Shown: positions 1 through 9,133, counted from the first letter of the stretch. The stretch: DNA of 64,000 nucleotides from Tardiphaga sp. P9-11 (GCF_008329525.1 NZ_NPKQ01000008.1:186001-250000), one strand, 5' to 3'. The notes: a model not told the origin generated them from the sequence alone. A program made the numbers and translations.

Positions 1-715
1 GCAACGAGCCGAGGCCGCCGACCACAACGACCACGAACAGGATCGGCCCCAGTAGACCGGCCATATTGGACTGCGTGACAAGGGCAGGGCCTGCGATCAC
101 ACCGGCGACGGCGGCGAGTGCGGTGCCGACGCCGAATACCAGCATGAAGATGCGCCCGACATTGTGGCCGAGATGGCCGACCATATGCGGATGGGTCAGC
201 GCTGCCTGTACGATAAGGCCGATCCGTGTACGCTTCAGCACCAGCAGCAGCCCGATGAAGATGATGACCGACACCAGCAGCATGAACATCTTGAAGGCGG
301 GGTAGTTGGTGGAGAAGATCGTGAAGGCTGGGAAGTCGAGCAGCGGCGGCACGCGAAAATCCACCGGGCTCTTGCCCCAGATGATCTGCACGATCTCTTC
401 AATCGCGAAGGCAAGCCCGAAGGTGAACAGCAGTTCGGCAACGTGACCGTTCTTGTGCACCTGGCGCAGGCCGAAGCGCTCGACCAGTGCGCCGAGGCCG
501 CCGGCCAAGAGCGGTGCGATGATCAGCGCCGGCCAGAAGCCGAACCAGCGCGAGATCTGGAAGCCGAAGAAAGCACCGAGCATGTAGAAGCTGGCATGGG
601 CGAAATTCAGCACGCCGAGCATGCTGAAGATCACCGTCAGGCCGGAAGCCATCAGGAACAGCAGCATGCCGAACAGGATGCCGTTCAGCGTAGATATGAC
701 GATGAGTTCGAGCAC
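1..715 (-). CDS. Branched-chain amino acid-type ABC transporter permease (LivH family), 3' end outside window
   Basis: Read leftward from a GTG at 715, the frame stays open to the window edge (238 codons). It is strongly hydrophobic with the LivH pattern: an N-terminal membrane helix with LNGILFGMLLFLMASGLTVI, then the conserved GVLNFAHASFYMLGAF segment. LivH proteins form half of the inner-membrane channel of high-affinity uptake systems for branched-chain amino acids, short amides or aromatic acids. The gene follows the binding-protein gene at 910-2142 on the same strand, so both probably belong to one uptake operon running out of the window, with LivM/LivG/LivF presumably beyond it. A GAGGT sequence lies just before the GTG. 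The substrate cannot be read from the sequence. Confidence 0.88.
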   Translation of the reverse strand, partial: MLELIVISTLNGILFGMLLFLMASGLTVIFSMLGVLNFAHASFYMLGAFFGFQISRWFGFWPALIIAPLLAGGLGALVERFGLRQVHKNGHVAELLFTFGLAFAIEEIVQIIWGKSPVDFRVPPLLDFPAFTIFSTNYPAFKMFMLLVSVIIFIGLLLVLKRTRIGLIVQAALTHPHMVGHLGHNVGRIFMLVFGVGTALAAVAGVIAGPALVTQSNMAGLLGPILFVVVVVGGLGSL

Positions 716-759
716 AAAGGACCTCGGGACGTATTCGATGGGGCGCGTGCAGATCCGCT

Positions 760-868
760 GTCATGGCCGGGCTGAAGCGCGAAGCGGGACTTCGCTGGAT
801 GACCCGGCCATCCATCTTTTCGATTGCGCCGCTTTAGATGGATGCCCGGGTCAAGCCCGGGCCTGACG
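760..868. repeat. Palindromic intergenic repeat
   Basis: The gap between the permease and binding-protein genes holds inverted-repeat DNA: GATGACCCGGCCATCC in one arm, then GGATGCCCGGGTC followed by AAGCCCGGGC. Short palindromes built on CCCGGGTCAAGCCCGGGC are scattered through Bradyrhizobium-type genomes. Related material appears in the spacer near 6750-6795. It can form a hairpin in the transcript between the two genes. No protein is encoded. Confidence 0.6.
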
Positions 869-909
869 GAGTTTCAACAACGCCGTCCCATCTCATCGCA
901 GCCGGGGCC

Positions 910-2142
910 TTACGGCCGTTCCATCTTGCAGGTGGTCGGCAGCATCGTGTCCTTGGTGTCGACCTTCGCGGCGAGCTTCCAGCCCCAGCCGGTGTTTTCC
1001 TCGTCGAACGGCTCCTTTTCGGTGCGTTCGCCGAAGGACGAGATGTAAATGGGCTGGAAGAACTGGTGGTCGTCCTTGCGCATGACGCCATCGCCGCCGT
1101 TGAAGACCTCGAACTTCGCATCTTCCAGCGCCTGCGCGACCTTCACCGGCTCAAGCGATTTCGCCTTCTCGGCAGCGGCTGCGAACATCCGCATTTCGTT
1201 CACTGCGCGCGGATACCACAGGCTAAGATTGACCTTGGCGCGGAAGGTCTTTTCGAAGTCCGCCGACGTCTTGTGGTCGATATTGGCGAAGCCTTCCGTG
1301 ATCTGGAAAACCTGATGGTTGAGACCCGTCTGCTTGATGGCGGTCGGGCCGCCGGCACCGCCGGCATAATAGGTGTACCAGTTGACCTTCAGGCCGGCAT
1401 CAGCCGCAGCCTTCAGCAGCAGCGCGATGTCCTGGCCCCAGTTGCCGGTGACGACGCTGTCGGCGCCCGACGCCTTGATCTTCGCGATATAGGGCGCGAA
1501 GTCGGTGATCTTGAGCAGCGGATGCAGCTCGTCGCCGACGATCTCAACATCAGCGCGTTTGGTTTTGAGCATAGCGCGCGCCTGCGTGCGCACCGACTGA
1601 CCAAAAGAATAGTCCTGATTGATCAAGTACACTTTCTTGATGCTCGGCGTGGTCTTCATGTAGTTGGTCAGCGCCTCCATCTTGATGTCGGAGCTCGCGT
1701 CCCAGCGGAAATGATAGAAGCTGCACTTCTCGTTGGTGAGGACCGGATCGACGGCAGCATAGTTGAAGTACAGGACTTCTTTGCCCGGATTGCGTTCGTT
1801 GTATTTGGTGACGAAGTCGGTCAGCGCGCCGGCGACGGACGAGCCGTTGCCCTGGGTGAGGTAGCGCACGCCACTGTCAATCGCCTTCTGCGCCTGGATC
1901 AGGCTCTCCTGCGGATTGGTCTTGTTGTCGAGCGGGACAATTTCGACCTTCTTGCCGAGGATGCCGCCCTTGGCATTCAATTCTTCGGCCAGGAACTGGA
2001 AGGTCTTCAGTCCGCCTTCGCCGACGCTGGCGCCGCCGCCGGACAACGGATCGATGTAACCGATCTTGACAGTTTCCTGCGCCATCGCCGTACCGCCGAG
2101 CATCGGCAGTGCGATGGACGCAATGAGGGCTAGTTTGCGCAT
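910..2142 (-). CDS. ABC transporter periplasmic substrate-binding protein (LivK-type, Peripla_BP_6 fold)
   Basis: The 410-residue product begins with a Sec signal peptide (residues 1-21, cleavage after GGTAMA) followed by QETVKIGYIDPLSGG, the usual start of a mature branched-chain-type binding protein. The ATG at 2142 is preceded by AGGGAGAAACACC, a good ribosome-binding site. The family binds branched-chain amino acids, amides or aromatic acids in the periplasm and delivers them to LivHM. It lies downstream of the CoA-transferase gene and upstream of the LivH gene on the same strand. That order suggests uptake of an acid that is then activated as a CoA thioester, but this is inference; the ligand is unknown. 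Confidence 0.92.
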   Translation of the reverse strand: MRKLALIASIALPMLGGTAMAQETVKIGYIDPLSGGGASVGEGGLKTFQFLAEELNAKGGILGKKVEIVPLDNKTNPQESLIQAQKAIDSGVRYLTQGNGSSVAGALTDFVTKYNERNPGKEVLYFNYAAVDPVLTNEKCSFYHFRWDASSDIKMEALTNYMKTTPSIKKVYLINQDYSFGQSVRTQARAMLKTKRADVEIVGDELHPLLKITDFAPYIAKIKASGADSVVTGNWGQDIALLLKAAADAGLKVNWYTYYAGGAGGPTAIKQTGLNHQVFQITEGFANIDHKTSADFEKTFRAKVNLSLWYPRAVNEMRMFAAAAEKAKSLEPVKVAQALEDAKFEVFNGGDGVMRKDDHQFFQPIYISSFGERTEKEPFDEENTGWGWKLAAKVDTKDTMLPTTCKMERP

Positions 2143-2270
2143 GGTGTTTCTCCCTGAAAGTATTTGTGCGGGCCGTTGTCGCGACACCGAATCTTTTGAT
2201 CCATCCGTCGCTGGCCTTATGCCGGGAGTGTGAGCCATGGCCGCCGAAGCTGCAAGCCTCACTTGCAGCC

Positions 2271-4715
2271 TCACTTGGTCGTAGGTGCGGCCTTCGCCTT
2301 CTTGGATATCGCAGCGTCGCCAATGATTTCCGCGGCGCGCAATTCGTCGATTTCAGTGGCGCTGAGGCCGAGGACGTGGCGCAGGACTTCCTCATTATGC
2401 TGGCCAAGCGTCGGCGCCAGCCGGGTGATCGGGTAGGGCAGCCTGGCACTGCCTTCGCGATAGGCAACGGAGGGCAGCAGGTGCGGGCCCATGAAGACCT
2501 TCGTCACCGGCTGCCAGTGACCGACCGCGAGCAGATGCGGATCGCCGGCCAGATCCAGCGGCAGTCGCGCAGTACCGGCCGGCACGCCGGCGTCCTGCAG
2601 CGTCACCATCGCGAGGTCAGGCCGCACAGTCGTCGTCCAATGCCGGATCGCGACCTCGATACGGTCTTCTTCGGCGCGGCGGCCTTCGGCTGTGGCAAGT
2701 GCCGGGTCTTCGGCCAGGTCCGCGCGATGCATGACCTTGCACAGCGCCTGCCATTCGTCGTCGCTGCGCACGGCAATGGTGATCCACTGGTCTTCGCCGA
2801 GACATGGAAAGCAACCGTTCGGTACAAAGCGCGGGTGCCGGTTGCCGATGCGCGGGCCGGATTTGCCGGTGGCGGACTGTTCGATGACGGATGGCGCCAC
2901 CAGCGGCAGCAGGGCTTCCGTCGCACTGAGGTCTATGTGCTGGCCGAGGCCGGTATTCTTCTGATGCATGAAGCCGAGCATCAATGCTGCCGCGGCGCTG
3001 ACGCCGCCAAAGGGATCGCCGAGTGCCGCATGCAGCATGGTCGGCGGATCGCCTTCGCGGCCGGTGACGGAGGGCAGGCCGGAGGCTTGTTCGAGTGTCG
3101 AGCCATAGGCGCGTACGCCGCTCCATGGTCCGCTCATGCCGAAAGCCGGCATGGTCACGACAACGAGACGCGGATTGATCTTGTGCATCGCTGCGGCGTC
3201 GAGACCCATGCGGGGCAGCACATCGGCGGCATAGTTGTCGATCGCCGCATCGGCGTCGGCGAGCAACTGCTTGAGCAGCTCCTTGCCGCGGGGATTGGTA
3301 AGATCCAGCGTGATGCCGCGCTTGTTGCGGTTCATCTGCTGAAACCAGTAGATTTTCTCGTAGGTGCGTTCCGGAAAATAAGGCCCACGAGGGTCGGTGC
3401 CGCGAAACCAGTCGGGATACTGGCACGACTCGACCTTGATGACGTCGGCGCCGAGATCGCCCATCTGCCGTGTTGCCGATGGCCCGGCCCAGCCCATAGT
3501 GAGATCGATAATCCGCAGCCCCTTCAGCGGTTGCGGATCATCCGGCGTCGCCTGCCGTGTCGCCATGCGCTGATGCGCGGGCAGGGCGTCGATCGTGTCA
3601 TCGCCCGCAAACGGCGCGCGGCCGTTCGGCTTCGGCCGAGAACCAGTCAGCGTTTGCGGCAGCACCGGCGCATCGAATGACGCCGTCCCGAGCTCGACTT
3701 TTGCGAATGCACCGCGATCGCGGTAGTATTGCTGCTTCAGCAGGGTCTCCATATCCGGCACGACGGCGAGCGGAAGCCGCAGTTCGATGCCCATCTCGAA
3801 CCATTCGTGTGCGCTCCTGTGCATCAGGATCGGCTGGAAGATATCGAAAAGCGCCTTGGAATTGTTGGTGCGTGCGAGGCCGTCGTTGAACTGCTGCTCT
3901 GTCTCCAGTTCCGGAAGGCCGAGCATCACGCAGAATGCGGCCCATTGCGCCGGCGTCACGACAGTGATGCCGAGCCAGCCGTCTTTGGTCGGGAAATTGC
4001 CGACGGGATAGCCGCGGCCGAACCGGTTGATAGCCATGCGCGGCCGCGTGAAGCCGACTTCCAGCGCGAGTCCTGTGTCGAATTCGCTGATCTGCAGCAT
4101 CGCCTCATGCGCGCTGACAGCAAAGCGCCGCGCGCCGTTGGCGCGACCATACATGCCGGCCAGGGTCGGAATGAAAGCGGTAAGGCCCGCCATGACGGCG
4201 ATCTGGCCGTCGCGCGGCAGCACGGGCGGGCCTTCCTGCGCACCGACCAGCTTCACGCTTCCGGACAGGCTGCGGCAGACGGAGTCCGTTGCATGATAGT
4301 TGCTGTAGAGCCCATGTTCGCCGAACCATGAGATCGCGGTGATGGCGAGGCCGGGTTGCTCCTTGCGCAGATCGTCATGCGTCAGGAGTGAGTTCGGAAT
4401 CTCCGAAGGCGCGCGCGCGTCGATCATTAGGTCGCATGTCGCAAGCAATGCGCGGACACGCGCGACATCATCGGCATTCGCAAGATCGGCGATGACACTA
4501 CGCTTGTTGGTATTCAGCCAGGCGAAATATCCGCTCTCGCGGCGGCCATCGCCGGCATCGACGAGCGGCGGATATTGCCGCGCAGGATCGCCGCCCGGCG
4601 GTTCGATCTTGATGACTTCTGCGCCGAAATCCGAAAACAGTTTGCCGCAGTAATCCAGCGTGTCGCCCGAACCGATTTCCGCGACACGCAAATCCGACAA
4701 TGGCAAGTTTGGCAT
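2271..4715 (-). CDS. Fused two-domain class III CoA-transferase (CaiB/BaiF family)
   Basis: The 814-residue protein carries two CoA-transferase family III domains in tandem, roughly residues 5-375 and 395-800. Single-domain members are about 400 residues long. Both halves start with the same fold signature (LRVAEIGSGDTLDYCGKLFSDFGAEVIKIE and, from 400, LRIIDLTMGWAGPSATRQMG then LGADVIKVE). The likely acyl-anhydride aspartate is Asp567 in the second half (GDPFGG) and Asp169 in the first (PRDGQ), where the surroundings are less canonical. The family moves CoA between carboxylic acids such as formyl/oxalyl, carnitine or benzylsuccinate. The gene sits just upstream of the binding-protein/permease genes, which suggests activation of the imported acid. 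The fused form probably replaces the usual dimer. Substrate unknown. Confidence 0.87.
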   Translation of the reverse strand: MPNLPLSDLRVAEIGSGDTLDYCGKLFSDFGAEVIKIEPPGGDPARQYPPLVDAGDGRRESGYFAWLNTNKRSVIADLANADDVARVRALLATCDLMIDARAPSEIPNSLLTHDDLRKEQPGLAITAISWFGEHGLYSNYHATDSVCRSLSGSVKLVGAQEGPPVLPRDGQIAVMAGLTAFIPTLAGMYGRANGARRFAVSAHEAMLQISEFDTGLALEVGFTRPRMAINRFGRGYPVGNFPTKDGWLGITVVTPAQWAAFCVMLGLPELETEQQFNDGLARTNNSKALFDIFQPILMHRSAHEWFEMGIELRLPLAVVPDMETLLKQQYYRDRGAFAKVELGTASFDAPVLPQTLTGSRPKPNGRAPFAGDDTIDALPAHQRMATRQATPDDPQPLKGLRIIDLTMGWAGPSATRQMGDLGADVIKVESCQYPDWFRGTDPRGPYFPERTYEKIYWFQQMNRNKRGITLDLTNPRGKELLKQLLADADAAIDNYAADVLPRMGLDAAAMHKINPRLVVVTMPAFGMSGPWSGVRAYGSTLEQASGLPSVTGREGDPPTMLHAALGDPFGGVSAAAALMLGFMHQKNTGLGQHIDLSATEALLPLVAPSVIEQSATGKSGPRIGNRHPRFVPNGCFPCLGEDQWITIAVRSDDEWQALCKVMHRADLAEDPALATAEGRRAEEDRIEVAIRHWTTTVRPDLAMVTLQDAGVPAGTARLPLDLAGDPHLLAVGHWQPVTKVFMGPHLLPSVAYREGSARLPYPITRLAPTLGQHNEEVLRHVLGLSATEIDELRAAEIIGDAAISKKAKAAPTTK

Positions 4716-4776
4716 TTCCGCCCGATCATTTTTTTATGTGTTCGGGCATCATGTCGAGATGTGTGCGGGCGTCAAG

Positions 4777-5613
4777 TCATTCGGCGCGCGCTGCAGATTT
4801 GCTGAGCGCGATCGACATCGCCGAGATCAGCGGCTTCATGAAGAATGCATCATTTGCGGGAGTGATGTCTGCCTCAAGGCCGTATGATTTCAATTCGTCG
4901 GACACGACCGGACCGACGGACGCGATCGGCGTCTTCGCAAGTGCACTGCGCAATTGATCCTCGCGGCCGTGCGCTTTCGCAGCATCGACGAGACGACGCA
5001 CTTGACCCGAGCTTGTGAGCGCAATGGCATCGACGCGACCTGCTTGCATCTCGTCGATGGCCGAGAGGATATTCGCTTCAGCGGCCTTTGAGTCATAGAC
5101 GTAGGGAAACACAGTATCGACCTCGGCGCCGCAGGCGGTGATCGCTGATATCAGAACGCTGTGATCTTTCTCAGGGTAGAGCTGCAGGCCGAGGCGATGG
5201 CCTTTGAGATCGAGCCGCGACAGCATCTCGGCTACGCCTTCGGAGGTCGGCTTCTCGGTGGTGATGTCCGCCTCGAGTCCGATCTCGCGCAGGGCGCGCC
5301 CCGGTTTCGGGCCGCGGGCAAATTTGCGTGATTTGCCGACCGCGGCGACGAACTCTTCTTCGATGCCGCGTCGACGCACGATTTTCATGATCCGGCGAAG
5401 CCCTTCGCCGGTCATTAAAACGAGGTCGTCGAAGGGGTTGGCGATGAATCGGCCAATCCAGGCCTCGACCGGGGCAGAATCCGGCGCGTCCTCGATGGTG
5501 AACATCGGACATTGCAGCACATCGGCGCCCTGTTCGGTCAGTAGGCGGGAGAATTGCGCTTCCTCGCGGGTCTCCAGAATCAGGATGCGATAACCGTTGA
5601 GCTTGTCAGCCAT
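4777..5613 (-). CDS. Uroporphyrinogen-III synthase family protein (HEM4 domain)
   Basis: The 278-residue product starts at the ATG at 5613 and has the two-lobed HemD layout: N-terminal GYRILILETREEAQFSRLLTEQG, middle GPKPGRALREIGLEADI with TSEGVAEML, and the late signature DAIALTSSGQVRRLVDAA followed by SVGPVVSDELKSYGL. HemD closes hydroxymethylbilane to uroporphyrinogen III for heme, siroheme and cobalamin. In many alphaproteobacteria hemD lies beside hemC, but here the neighbours are a CoA-transferase and purU, so this may be a second HEM4 protein rather than the main heme enzyme. It precedes the CoA-transferase gene by 61 bp on the same strand and diverges from purU. Confidence 0.82.
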   Translation of the reverse strand: MADKLNGYRILILETREEAQFSRLLTEQGADVLQCPMFTIEDAPDSAPVEAWIGRFIANPFDDLVLMTGEGLRRIMKIVRRRGIEEEFVAAVGKSRKFARGPKPGRALREIGLEADITTEKPTSEGVAEMLSRLDLKGHRLGLQLYPEKDHSVLISAITACGAEVDTVFPYVYDSKAAEANILSAIDEMQAGRVDAIALTSSGQVRRLVDAAKAHGREDQLRSALAKTPIASVGPVVSDELKSYGLEADITPANDAFFMKPLISAMSIALSKSAARAE

Positions 5614-5756
5614 ATCCGTTTTCTGCCTGTTTTCGTTCGTTAATCCGCTGGCAATGACGTCCATATTGCAGTGCGCAATTGGATTGGCGCAAGCTTGCTT
5701 CGGATGATAGAGCAGGGCCTCCATTTCCGGTTCACCTGAAGCAGATCAGCCCGCCC

Positions 5757-6632
5757 ATGTCCGTTCAAGCCATGTCCCATCAATTTGTCCTGACCCTGTC
5801 CTGTCCCGACCGCCCCGGCATCGTGTCCGCGGTATCGACCTTCCTGGCGCAGAATGGCCAGAACATCCTCGATGCCCAGCAGTTCAACGATGTCGAGACC
5901 GGTCATTTCTTCATGCGCGTCGTGTTCAACGCCGCGGATGTGAATGTCGAGCTGGCGGCGCTGAAAACCGGCTTTGGGGCCATCGCCGAGCGCTTCAAGA
6001 TGGACTGGCAGATGCGGGACCGGGCGACTCGTCGCCGCGTCATGCTGCTGGTGTCGAAGTCCGATCACTGCCTCGTCGATATCCTGTATCGCTGGCGCAC
6101 CGGCGATCTCGACATGATCCCGACCGCGATCGTCTCGAACCATCCGCGCGAAGCCTTCAAGGATCTCGATTTCGGCGACATCCCGTTCCATCACATGCCG
6201 ATCACCAAGGAGACCAAGCGCGAGCAGGAGCAGGCGATCTGGGATCTGGTCGGCACGACCGAGACCGAGCTCGTGGTGCTGGCGCGTTACATGCAGATCC
6301 TCTCCGACGAGATGTCGGCGAAACTCTCCGGCAAGTGCATCAACATCCACCACTCGTTCTTGCCGGGCTTCAAGGGCGCGCGTCCGTATCACCAGGCCCA
6401 TGCCCGCGGCGTTAAGCTGATCGGCGCTACCGCGCACTACGTGACCAGCGATCTCGACGAAGGCCCGATCATCGATCAGGACGTCGAGCGCATCAGCCAC
6501 CGCGACACGCCGGAAGAACTGGTGGCGAAGGGCCGTGACATCGAGCGCCGCGTACTGGCACGCGCCATGCGCTATCACCTTGAGGATCGCGTGATTCTGA
6601 ACGGCAAGAAGACAGTCGTTTTCATGAATTGA
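5757..6632 (+). CDS. purU: Formyltetrahydrofolate deformylase
   Basis: The 291-residue protein has an N-terminal ACT domain (about 8-85, starting [20 protein letters not shown]) and a C-terminal formyltransferase fold. The catalytic residues of the fold are present: Asn197 and His199 in [18 protein letters not shown], and Asp234 in the H-x-V-x4-D-x-G pattern. PurU hydrolyses 10-formyl-THF to THF and formate in the cytoplasm, feeding PurT or balancing one-carbon pools. I chose the ATG at 5757; a second ATG at 5772 (MSHQF) would also leave the ACT domain whole. The gene stands alone and diverges from the HemD-family gene. Confidence 0.95.
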   Translation: MSVQAMSHQFVLTLSCPDRPGIVSAVSTFLAQNGQNILDAQQFNDVETGHFFMRVVFNAADVNVELAALKTGFGAIAERFKMDWQMRDRATRRRVMLLVSKSDHCLVDILYRWRTGDLDMIPTAIVSNHPREAFKDLDFGDIPFHHMPITKETKREQEQAIWDLVGTTETELVVLARYMQILSDEMSAKLSGKCINIHHSFLPGFKGARPYHQAHARGVKLIGATAHYVTSDLDEGPIIDQDVERISHRDTPEELVAKGRDIERRVLARAMRYHLEDRVILNGKKTVVFMN

Positions 6633-6647
6633 TTTCACATCGGACTG

Positions 6648-6795
6648 GATAGCCCGGCCTGGCGCGCAATCGCGCGCTTGGACGGGCGATCCAGTAGACG
6701 TTATCGTCAGAGATGATCGCCGGCCGCAGCGTTCACTGAGTCACCCTGTCAGTGATCTACCCGGGCCGAACATCAAGCCGGGTGACCACAAGCGT
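6648..6795. repeat. Hairpin-rich spacer with short palindromic repeats
   Basis: Downstream of purU lie self-complementary stretches around GCGCGCAATCGCGCGC (about 6662-6677) and a later CCCGGGCC / AAGCCGGGTGACCAC element near 6760-6790, resembling the repeat at 760-868. The first hairpin may act as the purU terminator, but it lacks a clear T-run. Confidence 0.35.
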
Positions 6796-6803
6796 GGGGC
6801 TTG

Positions 6804-7073
6804 TCAATGGACAGCGCTTGCCGAGGACGACGTGGTCGGATCGAGACCAGTCTGCCCAGCGCTCTGCTCCGCGTTTTCGCGCCGCTTCATATAGGCATCG
6901 TACTCAGGCGAACCGGGCCGCGGCGGAGCGTCAGCAGGAAGCCCGCCGGCCCATGCCGGGATCAGGTCGGCCATGCCGCCGGCCATGAACGAACTGATCG
7001 AGCCGCAGCCGCCAAGGCTGCTGGACAGCAGCACCAGACAGACGAGGGCGGGGACGCGGCGGGCTACTGGCAT
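6804..7073 (-). CDS. Small putative lipoprotein
   Basis: The 89-residue product has an N-terminal MPVARRVPALVCLVLLSSS stretch followed by LGGC, a lipobox with the acylated cysteine at residue 23. The rest is short, proline-rich and polar (PPRPGSPEYDAYMKRRENAE), with no recognised domain. If real, it is exported and anchored to a membrane. An in-frame ATG at 7127 would put 18 residues before the signal and is less likely. It stands alone between purU and the MarR gene. Function unknown. Confidence 0.6.
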   Translation of the reverse strand: MPVARRVPALVCLVLLSSSLGGCGSISSFMAGGMADLIPAWAGGLPADAPPRPGSPEYDAYMKRRENAEQSAGQTGLDPTTSSSASAVH

Positions 7074-7179
7074 GGCGGCAACATCGTTGGAGGCAATCTG
7101 CGAAATATAACAGATCTGCGACGTCATTTGCCCAAAATTGAAGGCAAATCAATGGTCAAATATTGCTGCGGATATTGCC

Positions 7180-7671
7180 TCAGACCGCACTCTTTCGTCG
7201 CGCTGGATTGGGTTTGCGAACCTGCACCGCGTTGACCGCGGGCGCCTGTGCCAACAGGCGGCCCAGCATGTCGATCAGCTTTTCGACTTCCTTCTCATCG
7301 AGGCAGTCCAGCAGGACCCGTTCGCGGTCCAGCGCCAGTTCGATGATCCGGTCATGCAGCGCGCGCCCGGATTTGGTCAGGATGACGACGCGCCTGTTAT
7401 CGCCGGCCAGATCGGTCACTGTCACGCTGCCGTTATCGACCAGAGATTTAAGCGTGCGACTGACGAGTCCCTTGTCGAGATCGAAATACTGGCAAATCTG
7501 TTGTGCGGTGCACGCGTCCTCACTCGCGAGTTTCGAAAGAATGCGCCACTCCGTGACCCCGACGCCGAATTCGCGCCGATAGGCGCTCGAGGCACCTGCA
7601 GCGAGCTTGTTGCCCAGGAAATTGATCAGCGCCGGTACATATCGTCCATGATTGATCACCGGCTTTGTCAT
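7180..7671 (-). CDS. MarR-family transcriptional regulator
   Basis: The 163-residue product has the MarR winged-helix layout. The helix-turn-helix is about 45-75 (TEWRILSKLASEDACTAQQI, then DLDKGLVSRTLKSLVDNG), followed by the wing DLAGDNRRVVILTKSGRALHD. MarR proteins act as dimers, usually repressors released by aromatic or CoA-thioester ligands. The gene is divergent from the ABC uptake operon beginning at 7920, and the spacer carries palindromic repeats at 7791-7817, so it most likely controls that operon and itself. The C-terminal tail (RKPNPARRKSAV) is basic. The ligand is unknown. Confidence 0.92.
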   Translation of the reverse strand: MTKPVINHGRYVPALINFLGNKLAAGASSAYRREFGVGVTEWRILSKLASEDACTAQQICQYFDLDKGLVSRTLKSLVDNGSVTVTDLAGDNRRVVILTKSGRALHDRIIELALDRERVLLDCLDEKEVEKLIDMLGRLLAQAPAVNAVQVRKPNPARRKSAV

Positions 7672-7790
7672 CTTGATACGATCTGCAATCTGAAATGAAC
7701 GGAAATTGAGCTGCCCAAGGATGCTTGGCTAGACTTTAGCAGCATGCCACGATGCGTCGGAATTACGCAGTTCAACAGACCGCGTTGTGT

Positions 7791-7817
7791 TGTCAACCCA
7801 GCCGTTGACAGGTCAAC
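7791..7817. promoter_or_regulatory. Putative MarR operator (overlapping inverted repeats)
   Basis: TGTCAAC at 7791-7797 and GTTGACA at 7804-7810 form a perfect 7-bp inverted repeat around a 6-bp spacer. The right arm also pairs with GTCAAC at 7812-7817 (GTTGAC, 2-bp spacer, GTCAAC). The result is three half-sites in 27 bp between the divergent MarR gene and the binding-protein gene. A palindromic site in a divergent spacer is the usual arrangement for MarR proteins; assignment to this regulator is inferred. Confidence 0.55.
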
Positions 7818-7919
7818 ATGGCTCCGTTATCGCGAGCGACCGTCATCGCGGGCGACAGCGTATGGGGACTATGAGTTTGCGGCCCTGAAGAGCCGACATC
7901 ACATACAGAGGAGGAATTA

Positions 7920-9089
7920 ATGCTGAGGAATTTCATTTCCGCGACCGTGGCTGCTGTCGGCGTGTTGTCAGTCGGCGCAATTGCGCAGGCGCAGGAGACC
8001 GTCAAGATCGGCCTGATCGTGCCGATGACCGGCGGTCAGGCTTCGACCGGCCAGCAGATCAACAACGCCATCAAGCTCTATATGCAGAAGAATGGCGACA
8101 CCGTCGCCGGCAAGAAGATCGAGGTCATCCTCAAGGATGACGCCGCGCTGCCCGACAACACAAAGCGCATTGCGCAGGAACTGATCGTCAACGAGAAGGT
8201 CAACATCATCGCGGGTTTCGGCGTGACGCCGGCAGCGCTCGCTGCTGCACCGCTCGCGACGCAGGCCAAGGTGCCGGAAATCGTGATGGCTGCGGGCACC
8301 TCGATCATCACCGAGCGTTCGCCCTATATCGTACGCACCTCGTTCACGCTGGCGCAGTCGTCCACCATCATCGGTGACTGGGCCGCCAAGAACGGCATCA
8401 AGAAGGTCGCGACGCTGACCTCCGACTACGCGCCGGGCAACGACGCGCTCGCCGCCTTCAAGGAGCATTTCGTGGCCGGTGGCGGCGAAGTCGTCGAGGA
8501 AGTGAAGGTCCCGCTGGCCAATCCGGACTTCGCGCCGTTCCTGCAGCGCATGAAGGACAGCAAGCCCGACGCGGTGTTCGTGTTCGTGCCGGCCGGCCAG
8601 GGCGGCAACTTCATGAAGCAGTATGCCGAGCGCGGCCTCGACAAGTCCGGCATCAAGGTGATCGGGCCGGGCGACGTGATGGACGACGACCTGCTCAACA
8701 ATATGGGCGATGCGGCGCTCGGCGCCGTCACCGCGCATCTGTATTCGGCGGCGCATCCCTCAGCAATGAACAAGGACTTCGTCGCGTCCTACAAGAAGGC
8801 CTACAACACGCGTCCGGGCTTCATGGCGGTCGGTGGCTGGGACGGCATTCATCTCGTCTACGAAGCGCTGAAGAAGACCGGCGGCAAGGCCGACGGCGAT
8901 AGTCTGATCGCAGCGATGAAGGGCATGAAGTGGGAGAGCCCGCGCGGCCCGATCTCGATCGATCCCGAGACCCGCGACATCGTGCAGAACATCTATATCC
9001 GCAAGGTCGAGAAGGTGGACGGCGAACTCTACAATATCGAATTCGCCACGTTCGAGGCGGTGAAGGATCCGGGCAAGACGAAGAAGTAA
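7920..9089 (+). CDS. ABC transporter periplasmic substrate-binding protein (Peripla_BP_6)
   Basis: The 389-residue product follows a near-ideal GAGGAGG ribosome-binding site. Residues 1-24 are a signal peptide ending AIAQAQ, then ETVKIGLIVPMTGGQASTGQQ typical of LivK-type mature proteins. Later landmarks are IIAGFGVTPAALAAAPLA and KPDAVFVFVPAGQGGNFMKQ. It is the first gene of a five-component uptake operon (binding protein, LivH, LivM, LivG, LivF). A weak hairpin (ACACTT/AAGTGT, 9093-9110) after the stop may protect this more abundant message. Ligand unknown; MarR control hints at an aromatic acid. Confidence 0.93.
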   Translation: MLRNFISATVAAVGVLSVGAIAQAQETVKIGLIVPMTGGQASTGQQINNAIKLYMQKNGDTVAGKKIEVILKDDAALPDNTKRIAQELIVNEKVNIIAGFGVTPAALAAAPLATQAKVPEIVMAAGTSIITERSPYIVRTSFTLAQSSTIIGDWAAKNGIKKVATLTSDYAPGNDALAAFKEHFVAGGGEVVEEVKVPLANPDFAPFLQRMKDSKPDAVFVFVPAGQGGNFMKQYAERGLDKSGIKVIGPGDVMDDDLLNNMGDAALGAVTAHLYSAAHPSAMNKDFVASYKKAYNTRPGFMAVGGWDGIHLVYEALKKTGGKADGDSLIAAMKGMKWESPRGPISIDPETRDIVQNIYIRKVEKVDGELYNIEFATFEAVKDPGKTKK

Positions 9090-9133
9090 GCGACACTTTT
9101 TCGGAAGTGTAGTAAGCTCCGTCATCGGCAATA

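Noticed and set aside
838-2133. Long open frame on the + strand opposite the binding-protein gene
   Set aside because: It is the high-G+C shadow of the leftward gene, which has signal peptide, ribosome-binding site and family motifs; the + frame has none.
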